From assembly GCF_900113865.1 (NCBI RefSeq), contig NZ_FOQY01000030.1, positions 1 through 64,000 of the forward strand: DNA of 64,000 nucleotides. Reading direction: 5' to 3'. The notes under the pieces were generated by a model. The model was not told where the DNA came from. It saw nothing but the letters and a program-made list of their open reading frames with translations, and made no database searches. This document shows, in pieces, positions 40,960 to 50,022 of this stretch. This DNA comes from Streptosporangium canum. GTDB lineage: Bacteria > Actinomycetota > Actinomycetes > Streptosporangiales > Streptosporangiaceae. The translations under genes and the position numbers were made by a program. Each line of letters starts with the position of its first letter. Within the stretch, counting starts at the first letter, position 1.

Positions 40960-42543
40960 ATGAGATGCCTCGTGACCGGAGCGACGGGATACATCGGCGG
41001 GCGGCTCGTGCCCGAACTGCTCGACGCCGGGCACGACGTGCGGTGCATGGTCCGCTCGGCCGGCCGGCTGCGCGACCAGCCGTGGGCGTCCCGCGTGGAG
41101 GTCGCCGAGGCCGACGCGGCCGACGCCGTCCGGACGGGCGAGGCGCTCGACGGCGTCGACGTGGCCTACTACCTCATCCACACCATGGGCGGGGGAGCGG
41201 ACTTCGCCGCCGCCGACCGGCGCGCGGCCGCCACGTTCGCCGCCGCGGCCCGGGAGGCGGGAGTGCGCCGCGTCGTCTACCTCGGCGGCCTCGCGCCCGA
41301 CGAGGGGCTCTCGCCCCACCTGCGCTCCCGCGTCGAGGTGGGGGAGATCTTCCTGCGTTCCGGGGTGCCGGCCGTGGTGCTGCGGGCGGCCGTCATCATC
41401 GGATCGGGCTCGGCCTCCTTCGAGATGCTGCGCTACCTCACCGAGCGGCTGCCGGTGATGACGACGCCGCGGTGGGTGCGGACCAGGACGCAGCCCATCG
41501 CGATCCGCGACGTCCTGCGCTACCTCGTGGGCTGGGCGGCCGTCGAGGGCGAGGTGAACCGCTCCTTCGACATCGGCGGCCCGGACGTGCTCACCTACGC
41601 GGACATGATGCGCGTCTACGCCGAGGTCGCCGGGCTGCGCCGGCGGGTGATCATCCCGGTCCCGATGCTCAGCCCCGGCCTGTCGAGCCACTGGGTGGGG
41701 CTGGTCACCCCCGTCCCCGCGGGCATCGCCCGCCCGCTGGTGGAGTCGCTGCGCAACGAGGCCGTCTGCCGCGAGCACGACATCGCCGGCTACGTCCCCG
41801 ACCCGCCCGGAGGTCTGATCGGGCTCAGGGAGGCCGTCGAGCTGGCCCTGCGGCGGATCAGGGAGGCGAAGGTCGTCACCCGCTGGTCCTCGGCCTCGAC
41901 GCCGGGGGCGCCGAGCGACCCGTTGCCCACCGACCCCGACTGGGCGGGCGGCAGCCTCTACGTCGACAGGCGGGCCCGCCGCGTCGACGCGTCCCCGCAG
42001 GCCCTCTGGGCGGTGATCGAGTCGATCGGCGGCGAGAGGGGCTGGTACTCCCTGCCCGTCGCCTGGCGTGCCCGGGGCCTTCTCGACCGTCTCGTCGGCG
42101 GCGTGGGGCTGCGCCGCGGACGCCGCGATCCGCGCAGGCTCCGCGTGGGCGACTCGGTCGACTTCTGGCGGGTCGAGGAGGTCGAGCCCGGCCGCCTGCT
42201 CCGGCTGCGCGCCGAGATGCGCCTGCCCGGCCTGGCCTGGCTGGAGCTGAGCGTGCACCGGCACCGGGGGCGGACGGTGTACGGCCAGCGTGCGATCTTC
42301 CATCCCCGGGGTCTGGCCGGCCATCTCTACTGGTGGTCGATCTCGCCCTTCCACAGCCTGATCTTCGGCCGGATGACGCGCAACGTCGCGGCGGCCGCCG
42401 AGCGCGGTGACACGGCCGAGGACCTTGAGGTCCTCTCCTCACGGTCCCGCGCCGATCCGGACGCCGTGACCGCACCCGTCCCGGCGTCCGGGCTCAGTGG
42501 CCGGAGTCCACGCGCTGCCAGTACGCGTCACGGGCCTCGATGA
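40960..42543 (+). CDS. SDR-family NAD(P)-binding protein fused to DUF2867
   Basis: 527 aa. The N-terminal Rossmann domain has VTGATGYIGGRLVPELLDAG at residues 5-24 and continues to about 290 as an atypical (NmrA/UDP-sugar epimerase-like) SDR. The C-terminal part (about 325-480) matches DUF2867 (WGVIESIGGERGWYSLP-like; here LWAVIESIGGERGWYS), a helix-grip module. The fusion is common in actinobacteria and uncharacterised. The 3' end overlaps the convergent HxlR gene by about 50 bp. Confidence 0.88.
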   Translation: MRCLVTGATGYIGGRLVPELLDAGHDVRCMVRSAGRLRDQPWASRVEVAEADAADAVRTGEALDGVDVAYYLIHTMGGGADFAAADRRAAATFAAAAREAGVRRVVYLGGLAPDEGLSPHLRSRVEVGEIFLRSGVPAVVLRAAVIIGSGSASFEMLRYLTERLPVMTTPRWVRTRTQPIAIRDVLRYLVGWAAVEGEVNRSFDIGGPDVLTYADMMRVYAEVAGLRRRVIIPVPMLSPGLSSHWVGLVTPVPAGIARPLVESLRNEAVCREHDIAGYVPDPPGGLIGLREAVELALRRIREAKVVTRWSSASTPGAPSDPLPTDPDWAGGSLYVDRRARRVDASPQALWAVIESIGGERGWYSLPVAWRARGLLDRLVGGVGLRRGRRDPRRLRVGDSVDFWRVEEVEPGRLLRLRAEMRLPGLAWLELSVHRHRGRTVYGQRAIFHPRGLAGHLYWWSISPFHSLIFGRMTRNVAAAAERGDTAEDLEVLSSRSRADPDAVTAPVPASGLSGRSPRAASTRHGPR

Positions 42544-42874
42544 GCTGGGAAAGATGCTTGTCCCCCCACGTCCGGCAGGCGTCGACCAGGTCGAGAAGGC
42601 TGCGGCCGAGGGGGGTGAGCGCGTACTCCACCCGTGGCGGGATCTCCGGGTAGGCGGTGCGGGTGACCATTCCGTCCCGTTCGAGCGCCCGGAGCGTCTC
42701 GGTGAGCACCTTCGGCGTGATGTGATGCAGCGGCACGAGAAACTCGGAGAAGCGCCGGGGGCCGTCTTCAAGGCAGATGACGATCATGGCGGTCCATTTG
42801 TCGCCGATCCGGATCGGCGTGATGCTGGACGGGCAGGCCGGGTCGAACATCTGGGGATCGAGTGGCTTGGTCAC
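42494..42874 (-). CDS. HxlR-family transcriptional regulator
   Basis: 126 aa from a GTG. The winged helix of HxlR is seen in CPSSITPIRIGDKWTAMIV, RRFSEFLVPLHHITPKVLTETLRALERDGMV (partly quoted) and PPRVEYALTPLGRSL. The family cysteine (C14) near the N-terminus, used for redox or aldehyde sensing in several members, is present. The target is not evident; it converges on the SDR-DUF2867 gene with overlapping 3' ends. Confidence 0.9.
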   Translation of the reverse strand: MTKPLDPQMFDPACPSSITPIRIGDKWTAMIVICLEDGPRRFSEFLVPLHHITPKVLTETLRALERDGMVTRTAYPEIPPRVEYALTPLGRSLLDLVDACRTWGDKHLSQLIEARDAYWQRVDSGH

Positions 42875-43036
42875 CGTTCAGACGGTAGTCAAGCGCCCCT
42901 GGGGTGACAAGGCTCCCCGGTGGCCTCACTGTGAGCCGACGTGACCTGCGAGGACTTCGCCGTCCTGGACCGGCGGGACGTCGCCCGGCGGCACCCCCTC
43001 CGCCGGCCCGGCCGCGGGCACGCCGACAATGGAGCG

Positions 43037-43723
43037 ATGGACTACCCAGAACTGCCCGGGCCCGCGTTCCTGTTCGACCTGGACGGAACCCTGATCGACA
43101 GCGTCTACCAGCACGTCATCGCCTGGCGCAGCGCGCTGTCGCACCTCGGCATCGACCTGTCGGTGTGGCGCATTCACCGGCGCATCGGGATGAGCGGCGG
43201 CCTGTTCGTCAGCGCGCTGCTGCGCGAGACCGGCCTGTCGCTGACCAAAAGCCAGATCGACGACCTGCAGCAGGCCCACGCGGACGCCTACACCGAGCAG
43301 CTCGACTCGGTGCGCCCGCTGCCGGGCGCGGCCGACCTGCTCGCCGAGCTGACCGGCCGCGGCGTGCCGTGGGCGATCGCCACGAGCGGCTACGCCAGGA
43401 CCGCCAGGTCGGCGCTCGGCATGCTGGGGCTGCCCGAGGACACCCCGATGGTCACCCGCGACCTGGTGCGGCGGGCCAAGCCCGACCCCGACCTCTTCCT
43501 CGCCGGGGCGGCGCTGCTCGACGTCGATCCGAGGTACGCCATGGTCGTCGGCGACAGCGTCTGGGACCTGCTGGCCGCCCGCCGGGCCGGAGCCCTGGGG
43601 ATCGGCCTGCTGTCCGGCGGCTACGGCAGGGAGGAGCTCGAACGCTCCGGCGCGTTCCGCGTCTACGCCGATCCGGAGGACATGCGCAACCGGCTCGACG
43701 AGCTCGGTGTCCGCCTCGACTGA
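43037..43723 (+). CDS. HAD-superfamily phosphatase
   Basis: 228 aa from the ATG at 43037. Motif I FLFDLDGTLIDS (nucleophile Asp and general acid Asp), motif II WAIATSGYA, motif III KPDPD and motif IV VVGDSVWDLLAA are complete, with a helical cap after motif I. It resembles phosphoglycolate- or beta-phosphoglucomutase-like members; the natural substrate cannot be told from sequence. Confidence 0.9.
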   Translation: MDYPELPGPAFLFDLDGTLIDSVYQHVIAWRSALSHLGIDLSVWRIHRRIGMSGGLFVSALLRETGLSLTKSQIDDLQQAHADAYTEQLDSVRPLPGAADLLAELTGRGVPWAIATSGYARTARSALGMLGLPEDTPMVTRDLVRRAKPDPDLFLAGAALLDVDPRYAMVVGDSVWDLLAARRAGALGIGLLSGGYGREELERSGAFRVYADPEDMRNRLDELGVRLD

Positions 43724-43777
43724 ACGCCCGGCCGGACGATCCCGGGAGAGCGCCGCGCGGACGGCCCGCCCCTCCGC

Positions 43778-44320
43778 TCAGGGCTTCACGAGAACGTCGA
43801 TGACGTCTTCGTAGCCGATCTCCTTCTTGGCGAAGTGCCCGGCCGTGGCGAGCTCGGCCAGGCCGTGGGCGGTGGACAGCAGGGCCATCACCCCCGCCTT
43901 GGAGGCGGCCGGGCCGCCGGCGGCCTCCAGGTCGAGCGCGGCCATCACGTCGTCGATCGCCCCCTCCAGCTCCGGATGGTGGCCGATGAGGAACTCCGAG
44001 GCGAACACGAGCCGGTATTCGTTGCGGTGCTCCAGGGCGTACTCGACGTAGCTGGTGTAGAAGGCCCGCAGCCGGTCTCGGCGGTCGGCTCCCTCCAGGA
44101 CCGCTCCGGCGACGTGCGCGCTCAGATCGACGATGACCCGGACGGCGAGCGCGGCGAGCAGCGCGGTCTTGTCGGCGAAGTGCCGGTAGGGGGCCATCCG
44201 CGACAGGCCGGTCAGGTCGCCGACCGCGCGCAGCGTCACGGCGTCGAGGCCCTCCTCGCGCAGCAGGCGCAGCGCGCTCTCGACCAGCCGGGTCCTGGTG
44301 TCGTCCACCACGTCGCCCAC
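43778..44320 (-). CDS. TetR-family repressor of the molybdenum hydroxylase operon
   Basis: 180 aa from the GTG at 44320; the longer frame to 44374 would translate the first operator and is unlikely. The helix-turn-helix is TLRAVGDLTGLSRMAPYRHFADKTALL (partly quoted), followed by a ligand domain with a TetR_C_33-like arrangement. Two perfect operators (44338-44354 and 44379-44395) lie between it and the divergent xanthine-dehydrogenase-type operon, so it probably represses both directions. Confidence 0.88.
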   Translation of the reverse strand: MGDVVDDTRTRLVESALRLLREEGLDAVTLRAVGDLTGLSRMAPYRHFADKTALLAALAVRVIVDLSAHVAGAVLEGADRRDRLRAFYTSYVEYALEHRNEYRLVFASEFLIGHHPELEGAIDDVMAALDLEAAGGPAASKAGVMALLSTAHGLAELATAGHFAKKEIGYEDVIDVLVKP

Positions 44321-44337
44321 CTTCTCACACCCCCGGA

Positions 44338-44395
44338 TGTTGACAACGTCAACATCGGCGTCGACACTGTCCACATGATGTTGACGACGTCAACA
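44338..44395. promoter_or_regulatory. Twin TetR operators
   Basis: TGTTGACAACGTCAACA (44338-44354) and TGTTGACGACGTCAACA (44379-44395) share 7-bp perfect arms around three bases, with centres 41 bp apart. The first abuts the TetR start region. The second is next to the ribosome site (AGGAG) of the oxidoreductase gene. Confidence 0.8.
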
Positions 44396-44403
44396 GGAGT
44401 GTC

Positions 44404-46917
44404 ATGAAGATCATTCTGAACGGCGCCCCCGTCCTGCTGGACGCCGGCCGGGACGACGCGACCGTGGACGTCCTGCGGGACGGGCTCGGCCTCACCGGGG
44501 CCAAGGCCGCCTGCCGTACCGGGGTCTGCGGCGCGTGCACGGTCATGGTGGACGGCACCCCGCAGGCGAGCTGCCTGCTGCCGGCCGCGGCGCTGGAGGG
44601 GCGGCAGGTCACCACCGCCGAGGGGCTGGACCATCCCGTCCAGCGGGCGTTCGCGGTCCACGACGGCATGCAGTGCGGCTACTGCACGCCGGGATTCGTG
44701 GTGGAGGCCGCCGCGTTCGTGGACCGCTGGCGCGGCGAGCACGGCGACACCGCGCCGCCGCGCGAGCGGATCGCCGCCGCCCTGGCCGGCCACCTGTGCC
44801 GCTGCGGGGCGTACGAGGGCATCTACGCGGCGGTCGCGGCCGCCTGCCGCGGCGAGCACGACGCCGCCACCGGTGCGCCCGCGCGGGTGGAGGCGATGGA
44901 CAAGGTCACCGGCCGGGCCCGCTACACCACCGACGTCCGCCTGGACGGCCAGCTCGAAGGCGTGATCATCCGCTCCGCGAGGGCGCACGCCCGGGTCGTC
45001 GAGGTGAAGGTGGACGGCGCGCACACGGTCGACCTGCTCCCGTCCGACCGGGTCGTCCGCTACGCGGGCCAGCCCGTCGCCGCCGTCGCCGCTCCCACCC
45101 GCCGCGAGGCACTGGCCATCGCGGAAGGCGCGCGGATCGTCTACGACCCGATCCCCGCCGCGCTCGACGACGCGCCCGGCGCCCCGCCCGTCTACGACGA
45201 GTCGAGCAGGAGGCGCGCCCCCAGCTCCAGCGAGGGGATGAACCTGCCGGGCGGCTGGAACGGCAACGTCAAAGGCCCCTTCACCATGGCGAGCCGGCGC
45301 AGCCGTACCGCGCGGCGCCGGATCGAGGCCGCGCGGCGCCGCGCCGACCCGCTCCTGGTGACCGGGACGTTCACCACCGCGGTGCAGGTCCACACGCCGC
45401 TGGAGCCGCACGCGTGCGTGGCCCGCTGGGACGACCGGGGCGACCTCCACCTGCACCTGTCCACCCAGACGGTGGGCCTGGCCGCCGGGCAGGCCGCCAA
45501 GCGCTGGGACCTCGCCGCGGACCGGGTCCACGTCGTCGCCGACCACGTCGGCGGCGGCTTCGGGGCCAAGGTCGGGATCACCGCGGAGACGGTCGCGGCG
45601 GTCGAGCTGGCCCGGGTCTGCGGCGCGCCGGTGCGCGTGGTGCTGAGCCGCGCCGAGGAGCTCACCGACGCGGGCAACCGGCCCGGGACCCGCACCGACA
45701 TCGCCCTGCTCACCGACGACAGGGGCGATCTCGCGGCCCTCGCCATGGACGTCCGCGGGCGCGGCGGAGTGGCGGTCGGGTCGGCCGTCGCGGTGCTCGC
45801 CCGCCTGATGTACGGCACGGCGCCCCGGCTGCTCCGCGACTCCGACGTCGTCACCAACGAGCCGCCCGGCACGCCGTTCCGCGGCCCCGGAGCGCCGCCC
45901 ATGCTCTGGGCGCTGGAGCAGGCCGTCGACGAGGCGGCCCACCGCCTCGGCGAGGACCCCGTCGCGCTGCGCCGCCGCTGGGACGGCAACCGCAAGCGGC
46001 ACGCGCTCTACGACTGGGTCGCCGGCCTGCCGGTCTGGCTCGACCGGCCGGGGACCGGCTCGCAGACGGGCAGGTTCCGCCGGGGCGTCGGGGTGGCCGC
46101 CGCCAACTGGGCCTACATGCTCGACCCCGCGACCGAGGTGGAGCTCGAGGTCCGGGGGGACGTGGTCGTCGCCCGCACCACGGTCCAGGACATCGGGACC
46201 GGCACCCGCACCGTCATCGCCGAGGTCCTGGGCGAGGAACTCGGCCTGCCCCCCGAGCGGATCCGCGTGGAGATCGGCAGGACCGGTACCGTGCACGGCC
46301 CGCCCTCCATCGGCAGCCGCGCCACGACCTCGGTGGCCCCGGCCGCGCGGGACGCCGCGCGGCGCCTGCGGGCCCAGGGCCTCACCGACGGCCGCAGGGT
46401 CGTCGGCAGGCGCCGCGGCGACCGGCGCGGCTACGTCACCCCCGTCGCGGTGGCCGGCATGGCGCTGGGCCGCGGGTTCAGCGGTGCCGTCCACGTCACC
46501 GAGGTCGAGGTCGACACCCGCCTGGGCGTGATCAGGCCGCTGCGGGTGTGGGCCGGGATCGCGGTCGGCCACATCTACAGCGAGCGGCTGGCGCGCGGCC
46601 AGTGCGAGGGCGGCATCGTCCAGGGCATCGGCTACGCGCTGCACGAGGAGCGCCACGTCGACCCGGTGACGGGGGCCGTGCTGACCACGAACCTGGAGGA
46701 CTACCGGATCCCCGGGATCGGGGACAGCCCCGAGATGGTCGTCCACTTCCACCGGGACGGGTGGGACCACGTCAACGGCGGCGGCGTCGGGGTGGGCGAG
46801 GTCTCCACGATCGGCGTGGCCGCCTCGGTGGGCAACGCCGTCCACAACGCCACCGGCTGGCGCCCCCGTGATCTGCCCATCCGGCCTGACCGGCTTCTTG
46901 AGGGGATCGGCGGGTGA
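44404..46917 (+). CDS. Xanthine dehydrogenase/aldehyde oxidase family, fused [2Fe-2S] and molybdopterin subunit
   Basis: 837 aa. The N-terminal ferredoxin domain binds the first cluster with C37, C42, C45 and C57, and the second with C91, C94, C132 and C134. The molybdopterin domain starts near residue 160 (KVTGRARYTTDV) and includes GGGFGAKVGITAETVAAVE, NEPPGTPFRGPGAPP and the catalytic-glutamate segment GVGVGEVSTIG near the end. FeS and Mo parts are usually separate subunits, and the Mo part is shorter than usual. The enzyme would hydroxylate an aldehyde or N-heterocycle in the cytoplasm. The FAD subunit follows after a 36-bp repeat. Confidence 0.9.
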   Translation: MKIILNGAPVLLDAGRDDATVDVLRDGLGLTGAKAACRTGVCGACTVMVDGTPQASCLLPAAALEGRQVTTAEGLDHPVQRAFAVHDGMQCGYCTPGFVVEAAAFVDRWRGEHGDTAPPRERIAAALAGHLCRCGAYEGIYAAVAAACRGEHDAATGAPARVEAMDKVTGRARYTTDVRLDGQLEGVIIRSARAHARVVEVKVDGAHTVDLLPSDRVVRYAGQPVAAVAAPTRREALAIAEGARIVYDPIPAALDDAPGAPPVYDESSRRRAPSSSEGMNLPGGWNGNVKGPFTMASRRSRTARRRIEAARRRADPLLVTGTFTTAVQVHTPLEPHACVARWDDRGDLHLHLSTQTVGLAAGQAAKRWDLAADRVHVVADHVGGGFGAKVGITAETVAAVELARVCGAPVRVVLSRAEELTDAGNRPGTRTDIALLTDDRGDLAALAMDVRGRGGVAVGSAVAVLARLMYGTAPRLLRDSDVVTNEPPGTPFRGPGAPPMLWALEQAVDEAAHRLGEDPVALRRRWDGNRKRHALYDWVAGLPVWLDRPGTGSQTGRFRRGVGVAAANWAYMLDPATEVELEVRGDVVVARTTVQDIGTGTRTVIAEVLGEELGLPPERIRVEIGRTGTVHGPPSIGSRATTSVAPAARDAARRLRAQGLTDGRRVVGRRRGDRRGYVTPVAVAGMALGRGFSGAVHVTEVEVDTRLGVIRPLRVWAGIAVGHIYSERLARGQCEGGIVQGIGYALHEERHVDPVTGAVLTTNLEDYRIPGIGDSPEMVVHFHRDGWDHVNGGGVGVGEVSTIGVAASVGNAVHNATGWRPRDLPIRPDRLLEGIGG

Positions 46918-46974
46918 CCGCTCTCAGCGGCCCCGGCCGGCGCCCCCGTGATCTGCCCATCCGGCCTGACCGGC
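46859..46974. repeat. 36-bp direct repeat spanning the end of the Mo-subunit gene
   Basis: A 36-bp block beginning GGCGCCCCCGTGATCTGCCC occurs at 46859-46894, inside the last codons of the Mo-subunit gene, and again identically at 46939-46974, in the gap before the FAD-subunit gene, an 80-bp period. Flanking bases are similar too (GGTGACCG after copy 1, GTTGACCG after copy 2), so an 80-bp tandem duplication that later diverged is likely. Confidence 0.85.
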
Positions 46975-46993
46975 CTCTCGAAGGGAACAGACG

Positions 46994-47920
46994 TTGACCG
47001 TCCTCACCGACCTCGGCCAGGCAGCCCGGCACGCGGGCGAGTTCCGCGCGGGCGGCACCGATCTCATGGCCCGCCGTCCGGCCGGGCCGTACGTGGACCT
47101 GCACGGCCTTCCCGGACTGTCCGGCCTCACCTGGCGGCCGGACGGCTCCCTCCGGATCGGCGCGCTGACCACGGTCGCGGAGCTGGCCGGCGACGTACGG
47201 CTCCGCGCCGCCCATCCCGGCCTGGCGCTGACGGCGCAGGCCCTCGCCACCCCCCAGATCCGGGCGGTGGCCACCGTCGGCGGCAACCTGCTCCAGCGCA
47301 ACCGCTGCTGGTACTACCGCAACCCGGCCTTCTCCTGCCACCAGAACGGCGGCGACTCCTGCCCGGCCCGCGCGGGGCTCACCCTCTACTCCGCGGTGAT
47401 CGAGACCGGCCCGTGCGTGGCCCCGCATCCCTCGTCGCTGGCGATGGCGCTGCTCGCGTGCGAGGCCTCCGTCGAGGTGCACGGCAGGGGCCCGTCACCG
47501 GTCGGCGACCTGTACGGCGACGGCTCCGACCCCGCCCGCGACCACCTGCTCGGCCCGGGCGAGATCCTCGTCGGGATCGACCTGCCGCCGCCCGTGCCGG
47601 GGGAGCGGGCCGCCTACCACCGTGCGATCGGCAGGTCCGAGGCCGAATGGCCGCTGGTGGAGGCGGTCGCGCGGCTGATCCCGGACGGCGACGGGATCGC
47701 CCTCGCCGCGGTGGCCGTGGGAGGCGTCGCCCGCACCCCGCTGCGCCTGCCGGAGGTCGAGGAGGCGCTGCTCGCCGGTGAGCCCCTCGATCGCGCCGCC
47801 GCGCGGGCCGCCGCCCGGTGCACCCCGACGGCCCAGAACGGCTACAAGGTCGCGCTGCTCACCGGGACGGTCCTGGAGGTGCTGGAACGCGCCGCCGGGG
47901 CCGCCGAGGGCGGGTCCTGA
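46994..47920 (+). CDS. Molybdenum hydroxylase FAD subunit with extra cysteine cluster (PaoB-like)
   Basis: 308 aa from a TTG start with GAAGGGAA upstream. The FAD-binding signatures are FRAGGTDLMA (17-26) and TVGGNLLQRNRCWYYRNP (94-111). Cysteines C105, C115, C123 and C141 lie in a loop like the [4Fe-4S]-carrying insertion of E. coli PaoB and hydroxybenzoyl-CoA reductase, so an iron-sulfur cluster beyond the usual FAD is likely. It passes electrons between the fused FeS/Mo subunit and its acceptor. No XdhC/MoaB-type maturation gene is adjacent. Confidence 0.87.
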   Translation: MTVLTDLGQAARHAGEFRAGGTDLMARRPAGPYVDLHGLPGLSGLTWRPDGSLRIGALTTVAELAGDVRLRAAHPGLALTAQALATPQIRAVATVGGNLLQRNRCWYYRNPAFSCHQNGGDSCPARAGLTLYSAVIETGPCVAPHPSSLAMALLACEASVEVHGRGPSPVGDLYGDGSDPARDHLLGPGEILVGIDLPPPVPGERAAYHRAIGRSEAEWPLVEAVARLIPDGDGIALAAVAVGGVARTPLRLPEVEEALLAGEPLDRAAARAAARCTPTAQNGYKVALLTGTVLEVLERAAGAAEGGS

Positions 47921-47939
47921 GCCCGGCCGGTGGTCCCGG

Positions 47940-49193
47940 TCAGAAGTACTTCGAGGTCAGGTCGGTCGTCGGCCAGGTGGTGACCTTGTTGAGCTCGGCG
48001 TTCATGCGCGGGCTGAGCACGTCGAAGTCGAGCGTGCCCTCCTCCTCCCGCCGGTTGAACAGGGCCGCGTAGGTGAAGCCGTTCTGCAGCCGGGCGAGGT
48101 AGGTGTAGGTGCCCGGCAGCGATCCGTCGTGCCAGGTGTTGAGGTTGCCCGGCACCTGGCGCACCCACCAGCCGCCCCCGTACCAGGAGCCGTTCTCGTT
48201 GACGCCGATCTCCGGTTTGGCGAACATCCTCCCGATCGACGTGGCGTTGAGCACCGGCCCGGCGGCGTCGAAGACCCGCGAGAACCGCACCAGGTCGACC
48301 GCCGAGGCCAGCCAGCCGCCGCCGGCTCCCCGGTTGGCCATGCTGAAGCCGCCGTACGGAGTCGGCACCACCGTGCCCGACTCGTCCGTCACGGTCTTGC
48401 TGGTGTACTGCGAGGAGTAGACGACCTCGGTCGGCGCGGCCTCCGACCTGAGAACGCGGCCCAGCCGCATCCGGGTGATGCCGACCGGGGCGAGAAGCTT
48501 CTGCTTGACGTAGGACTCGTAGCTCGTGCCGGAGACCTTCTCGACGATCCGGCCGAGCAGCATGTAGCCGTAGTTGCTGTAGGCCATCCGCGATCCCGGG
48601 GCGAAGTCGAGAGGCCGGGCGCCGGCATAGCGGATGATGTCCTCCTGGCTGATCGGCAGCGGCGCGTCCAGCGTGGCGGAGATCTGGTGGTCCAGATACA
48701 GGTAGTCCTTCGACACGTTCCGGTCCCAGCCGCCCAGGTGCTGCATCAGCCGGAGCACGGTGACCTGCGCGAGGCGGGGGTCGGCCTCGGCCGAGAGCCC
48801 GAGCAGCGTGGTGACCGGCGCTGCCAGGCTGAGCTTGCCGTCCTGGACCAGCCGCATGATCGCGGTGGCGGTGATGTGCTTGCTCAGGCTCGCGATGCGG
48901 AACAGCGAGGTGGGGGTCACCGAGGGGAGGGCCTGCGACCCGTCCGAGTACCGGTAACCGCGGGCCAGGAGGATCTTGCCCTTCTTGGCGATCGCGAGCT
49001 GCGCGCAGGAGATGTTGCGCTCCGTGACGAAGGTCTTCATGACCTTGTCGAACCCGGCCAGCGCCGCCGGGGCGATCCCCGAGACGGTCACGACCGGTAC
49101 GGGCGCGGCCTGGGCGGGGCGGGCACCCAGCGCGACGGCGGGCACGAAGCCCGCGCCCGCCTTGAACAGGTTCCGGCGGCTGAGCGTTGTCAC
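47940..49193 (-). CDS. Tat-exported serine hydrolase (class C beta-lactamase fold)
   Basis: 417 aa. Twin-arginine signal SRRNLFKAGAGF (5-16) with cleavage near AQAA (27-30). SxxK is SLSK at 102-105, the Tyr-x-Asn motif is YSNYG, and a C-terminal HDGSLPGT provides the third motif. Such proteins are DD-peptidases, esterases or beta-lactamases acting outside the membrane. It converges on the FAD-subunit gene. It is not clearly tied to the salvage locus on the left. Confidence 0.88.
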   Translation of the reverse strand: MTTLSRRNLFKAGAGFVPAVALGARPAQAAPVPVVTVSGIAPAALAGFDKVMKTFVTERNISCAQLAIAKKGKILLARGYRYSDGSQALPSVTPTSLFRIASLSKHITATAIMRLVQDGKLSLAAPVTTLLGLSAEADPRLAQVTVLRLMQHLGGWDRNVSKDYLYLDHQISATLDAPLPISQEDIIRYAGARPLDFAPGSRMAYSNYGYMLLGRIVEKVSGTSYESYVKQKLLAPVGITRMRLGRVLRSEAAPTEVVYSSQYTSKTVTDESGTVVPTPYGGFSMANRGAGGGWLASAVDLVRFSRVFDAAGPVLNATSIGRMFAKPEIGVNENGSWYGGGWWVRQVPGNLNTWHDGSLPGTYTYLARLQNGFTYAALFNRREEEGTLDFDVLSPRMNAELNKVTTWPTTDLTSKYF

Positions 49194-49275
49194 TTGTGTC
49201 CCCCAAGGCGCAGACGTATCAGGAAGGTCAGCATTTTACGGATTTTCCGGCATACCGGAACCCGGGTGGCGATCC

Positions 49276-49950
49276 CTAGCGAGGCCGGCGCGACGCCACC
49301 GAGACCAGACCGGTCTCATAGGCGAGGATGACGAGCTGGGCGCGGTCGCGGGCGCCGAGCTTGCTGAGCAGCCGGCCGACGTGCGTCTTCACGGTCGCGA
49401 GGCTGAGTCGCAGATGGTCGGCGATCTCGGTGTTGGACAGCCCCCTGGCGATGAGCGCGAGCACGTCGCGCTCCCGGCCGGTGACGCCGCCGAGATCTCC
49501 GGCGAGTGGCTGCGACGGTTCCGGGCGCCGGGCGAACTCGGCGATGAGGCGGCGCGTCACCGTCGGGGCGAGCAGTCCCTCACCGGCGGCGACGACGCGG
49601 ATCGCCGCCAGCAGTTCCCCCGGCGGCGTGTCCTTGAGCAGGAAGCCGCTGGCACCCGCCCGCAGCGCCGCGTAGACGTATTCGTCCAGGTCGAACGTGG
49701 TGAGCATGAGGACACGCACGCCCGCGGTGTCGGCCGAGCCGCAGATGCGCCGGGTCGCCTCGATGCCGTCCATCTCCGGCATGCGCACATCCATGAGCAC
49801 CACGTCCGGCCGCTCGCCGCGGGCCAGGCCGACGGCCTCGGCCCCGGTCCCGGCCTCGCCGACCGCCGTCAGGTCGGGCGCGGTGTCCACCAGGAGGCGG
49901 AAGCTGCCGCGCAGCAGGGCCTGGTCGTCGGCGACCAGCACGCGGATCAC
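49276..49950 (-). CDS. NarL/LuxR-type response regulator
   Basis: 224 aa from the GTG at 49950, preferred because GGAGG lies 5 nt upstream; an upstream frame reaches 50001. The receiver domain has the acidic pair DD in VLVADDQALLRGSF, the phospho-acceptor Asp in DVVLMDVRMPEMDG and the KDT lysine in FLLKDTPPGEL. The C-terminal LuxR helix-turn-helix is ERDVLALIARGLSNTEIADHL. It is paired with the histidine kinase upstream (gap about 70 nt) and probably controls the divergent ABC exporter. Confidence 0.92.
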   Translation of the reverse strand: MIRVLVADDQALLRGSFRLLVDTAPDLTAVGEAGTGAEAVGLARGERPDVVLMDVRMPEMDGIEATRRICGSADTAGVRVLMLTTFDLDEYVYAALRAGASGFLLKDTPPGELLAAIRVVAAGEGLLAPTVTRRLIAEFARRPEPSQPLAGDLGGVTGRERDVLALIARGLSNTEIADHLRLSLATVKTHVGRLLSKLGARDRAQLVILAYETGLVSVASRRPR

Positions 49951-50022
49951 GCCGTCCTCCCGCGGGGCCGATGGTCGCACCGTCTCACGCCGTCCCTCCA
50001 TGTGCTCGCCGGGCCCGCCCGT

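Noticed and set aside
44236..46845. An 869-codon open frame antisense to the molybdenum hydroxylase gene
   Set aside because: The plus-strand protein has all family motifs; the antisense product is low-complexity and repeats no known domain.
44404..46917. Frameshift or deletion in the short fused Mo subunit
   Set aside because: The frame is continuous, all eight FeS cysteines and the Mo-site segments are in order, and the catalytic glutamate is present, so it is best read as an intact compact protein.
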